Origin: Phycisphaerae bacterium
Lineage (GTDB): Bacteria; Planctomycetota; Phycisphaerae; Sedimentisphaerales; Anaerobacaceae
Length of the DNA stretch: 7,368 nucleotides
NCBI GenBank assembly: GCA_030667885.1
Contig: DAOUVA010000209.1
Coordinates: forward strand, 1 to 7,368
Direction: 5' to 3'
Shown: positions 6,527 to 7,368 of the stretch, piece after piece
Layout: the number at the start of each line of letters is the position of its first letter
How positions within the stretch are numbered: the stretch's first letter is position 1
Made by a program: the position numbers and the translations under genes
The notes under the pieces: model-generated
Databases searched by the model: none
Told to the model about the DNA's origin: nothing
The model's input: only the letters and a program-made list of their open reading frames with translations

Positions 6527-7368
6527 ATGAATGTTATCAATATCAATAAAAGATACAGAAGATTCATCGTTTTGATTGGGCTTATAGTGTCACTTGCCTT
6601 GATTCCACAGGACGGCTTTGCATGCTCGACCATTCTGGTCGGCAAAAAAGCGACGTCCGATGGTTCGGTTCTGATGAGCAGTTCGTGTGACGGCGACATC
6701 ATGGGTATGATTTATGTCATGCCTGCGCAGAAGTACCCAAAAGGCACTAAACTCCCTATGTATTGGAATCTCCCCAGACCCAGGACGCATCAGGAGTACC
6801 TGTCCAATCTGCGCAAGGGCTATGACCTTGTGGGCTATCTGCCGGTAGAGGAGACTTATCGCAGCATCATTTTCGGCGGTAATGTCGAGAATATGACTAC
6901 AGGCGGCATGAACGAACACGGCCTCAGCATTGCTATAGAATTTATGCCCATGCGCGCCGGACTGGCGTGTACGCGCGGTGTCGTCGGTCCAAACAGCAAC
7001 CACTGGACGACCTCTTTGATAGCCAACGGTCTGATGCGGGCCCGAACCGCACGCCAGGCCATTAGAATAATCGGCGCTATGGTAGAGCAATACGGCTTTC
7101 AGTACTACCGTGCTCCCCATGCCGGGGTGGCCCTGCCGATAGCAGACGGCAAAGAAGCCTGGCTCATGGAGATCTTTGGTCCGGGCCAGAAATGGACTGC
7201 AAACAGCGGTAAACCGGGTGGACTCTGGTGTGCCCAGCGCATTCCAGATGGGGAAATCGCCTGTAGTGCCAATCGCAGCCGTATCGGCAAGGTCGATCTG
7301 AAAAATCCCGATATGTTCATGATGTCCCCCAACATCCACTCCCTGGCAGAAGAACTCGGAATCTGGAA
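6527..7368 (+). CDS. Secreted C69-family (formerly U34) dipeptidase-like Ntn hydrolase, 3' end cut by window edge
   Basis: 280 complete codons are visible from ATG 6527; the gene runs off the right edge. AAAGGAG (6513-6519), 7 nt upstream, fixes the start. Residues 1-32 are a signal peptide: basic NKRYRR, hydrophobic FIVLIGLIVSLALI, then FA. C33 follows directly in ACSTILVGKKATSDGSV. In C69 enzymes the cysteine exposed by removal of the leader is the N-terminal nucleophile, so cleavage before C33 would create the active site. Family-like segments follow: SSCDGD (52-57), GGMNEHGLSIAIEF (126-139), KEAWLMEIFG (209-218) and WCAQRIPDGEIACSANRSRI (234-253). The CDG form at 54-56 replaces the NEDG-like motif of many cytosolic dipeptidases. 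The sequence before C33 (GFA) is a poor lipobox, so a lipoprotein is less likely. Family members cleave dipeptides or related amides; the substrate here is unknown. It is divergent from the GH2 gene and has its own promoter. Confidence 0.92.
   Translation, partial: MNVININKRYRRFIVLIGLIVSLALIPQDGFACSTILVGKKATSDGSVLMSSSCDGDIMGMIYVMPAQKYPKGTKLPMYWNLPRPRTHQEYLSNLRKGYDLVGYLPVEETYRSIIFGGNVENMTTGGMNEHGLSIAIEFMPMRAGLACTRGVVGPNSNHWTTSLIANGLMRARTARQAIRIIGAMVEQYGFQYYRAPHAGVALPIADGKEAWLMEIFGPGQKWTANSGKPGGLWCAQRIPDGEIACSANRSRIGKVDLKNPDMFMMSPNIHSLAEELGIW

Noticed and set aside
6590..7339. 249-codon open frame on the minus strand
   Set aside because: It lies antisense to the well-supported C69 peptidase gene, has no recognisable domain, and its composition follows from the codons on the other strand.

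Overview
The window looks like bacterial accessory DNA for polysaccharide breakdown. By eye the base composition is moderate: the coding parts run at about 45-53% GC and the intergenic part is AT-rich with one GC-rich patch. Large secreted right-handed beta-helix proteins with a LamG-like module, a secreted GH2 enzyme of this subtype, and a secreted C69-type peptidase suggest the Planctomycetes/Verrucomicrobia/Lentisphaerae/Kiritimatiellae group. Bacteroidetes are less likely. This placement comes from protein style only; there is no marker gene.

Layout. (1) Positions 2826 to 1, minus strand: a secreted right-handed beta-helix protein with a LamG-like C-terminal module. It runs 942 codons without a stop and leaves the window. 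(2) 2827-2982: a short gap with a good sigma70-type promoter and a ribosome binding site for that gene. (3) 5787 to 2983, minus strand: a complete secreted GH2 glycoside hydrolase of 934 aa from the preferred start, with both catalytic glutamates visible. (4) 5788-6526: the divergent control region. On the minus side it holds a strong-looking promoter whose 17-bp spacer contains a perfect 6-3-6 palindrome, then a 33-codon ORF with an excellent ribosome binding site just upstream of the GH2 gene. Further up are a GC-rich patch with a strong hairpin, an AT-rich stretch and two dyads. On the plus side is a promoter for gene (5). (5) 6527 to the right edge, plus strand: a secreted C69 (formerly U34) family peptidase, truncated by the window.

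The GH2 and beta-helix genes lie in tandem with a 156-nt gap and no clear terminator. They could be co-transcribed, with an extra promoter for the second gene. Both products appear to be exported, so the simplest reading is extracytoplasmic cleavage of a complex glycan. The substrate cannot be told from sequence. The C69 gene is divergent and need not share this role.

I see no tRNA, rRNA, CRISPR array, transposase or clearly new system. The least ordinary item is the control region in front of the GH2 gene: a palindrome placed exactly between -35 and -10, followed by a possible leader peptide.
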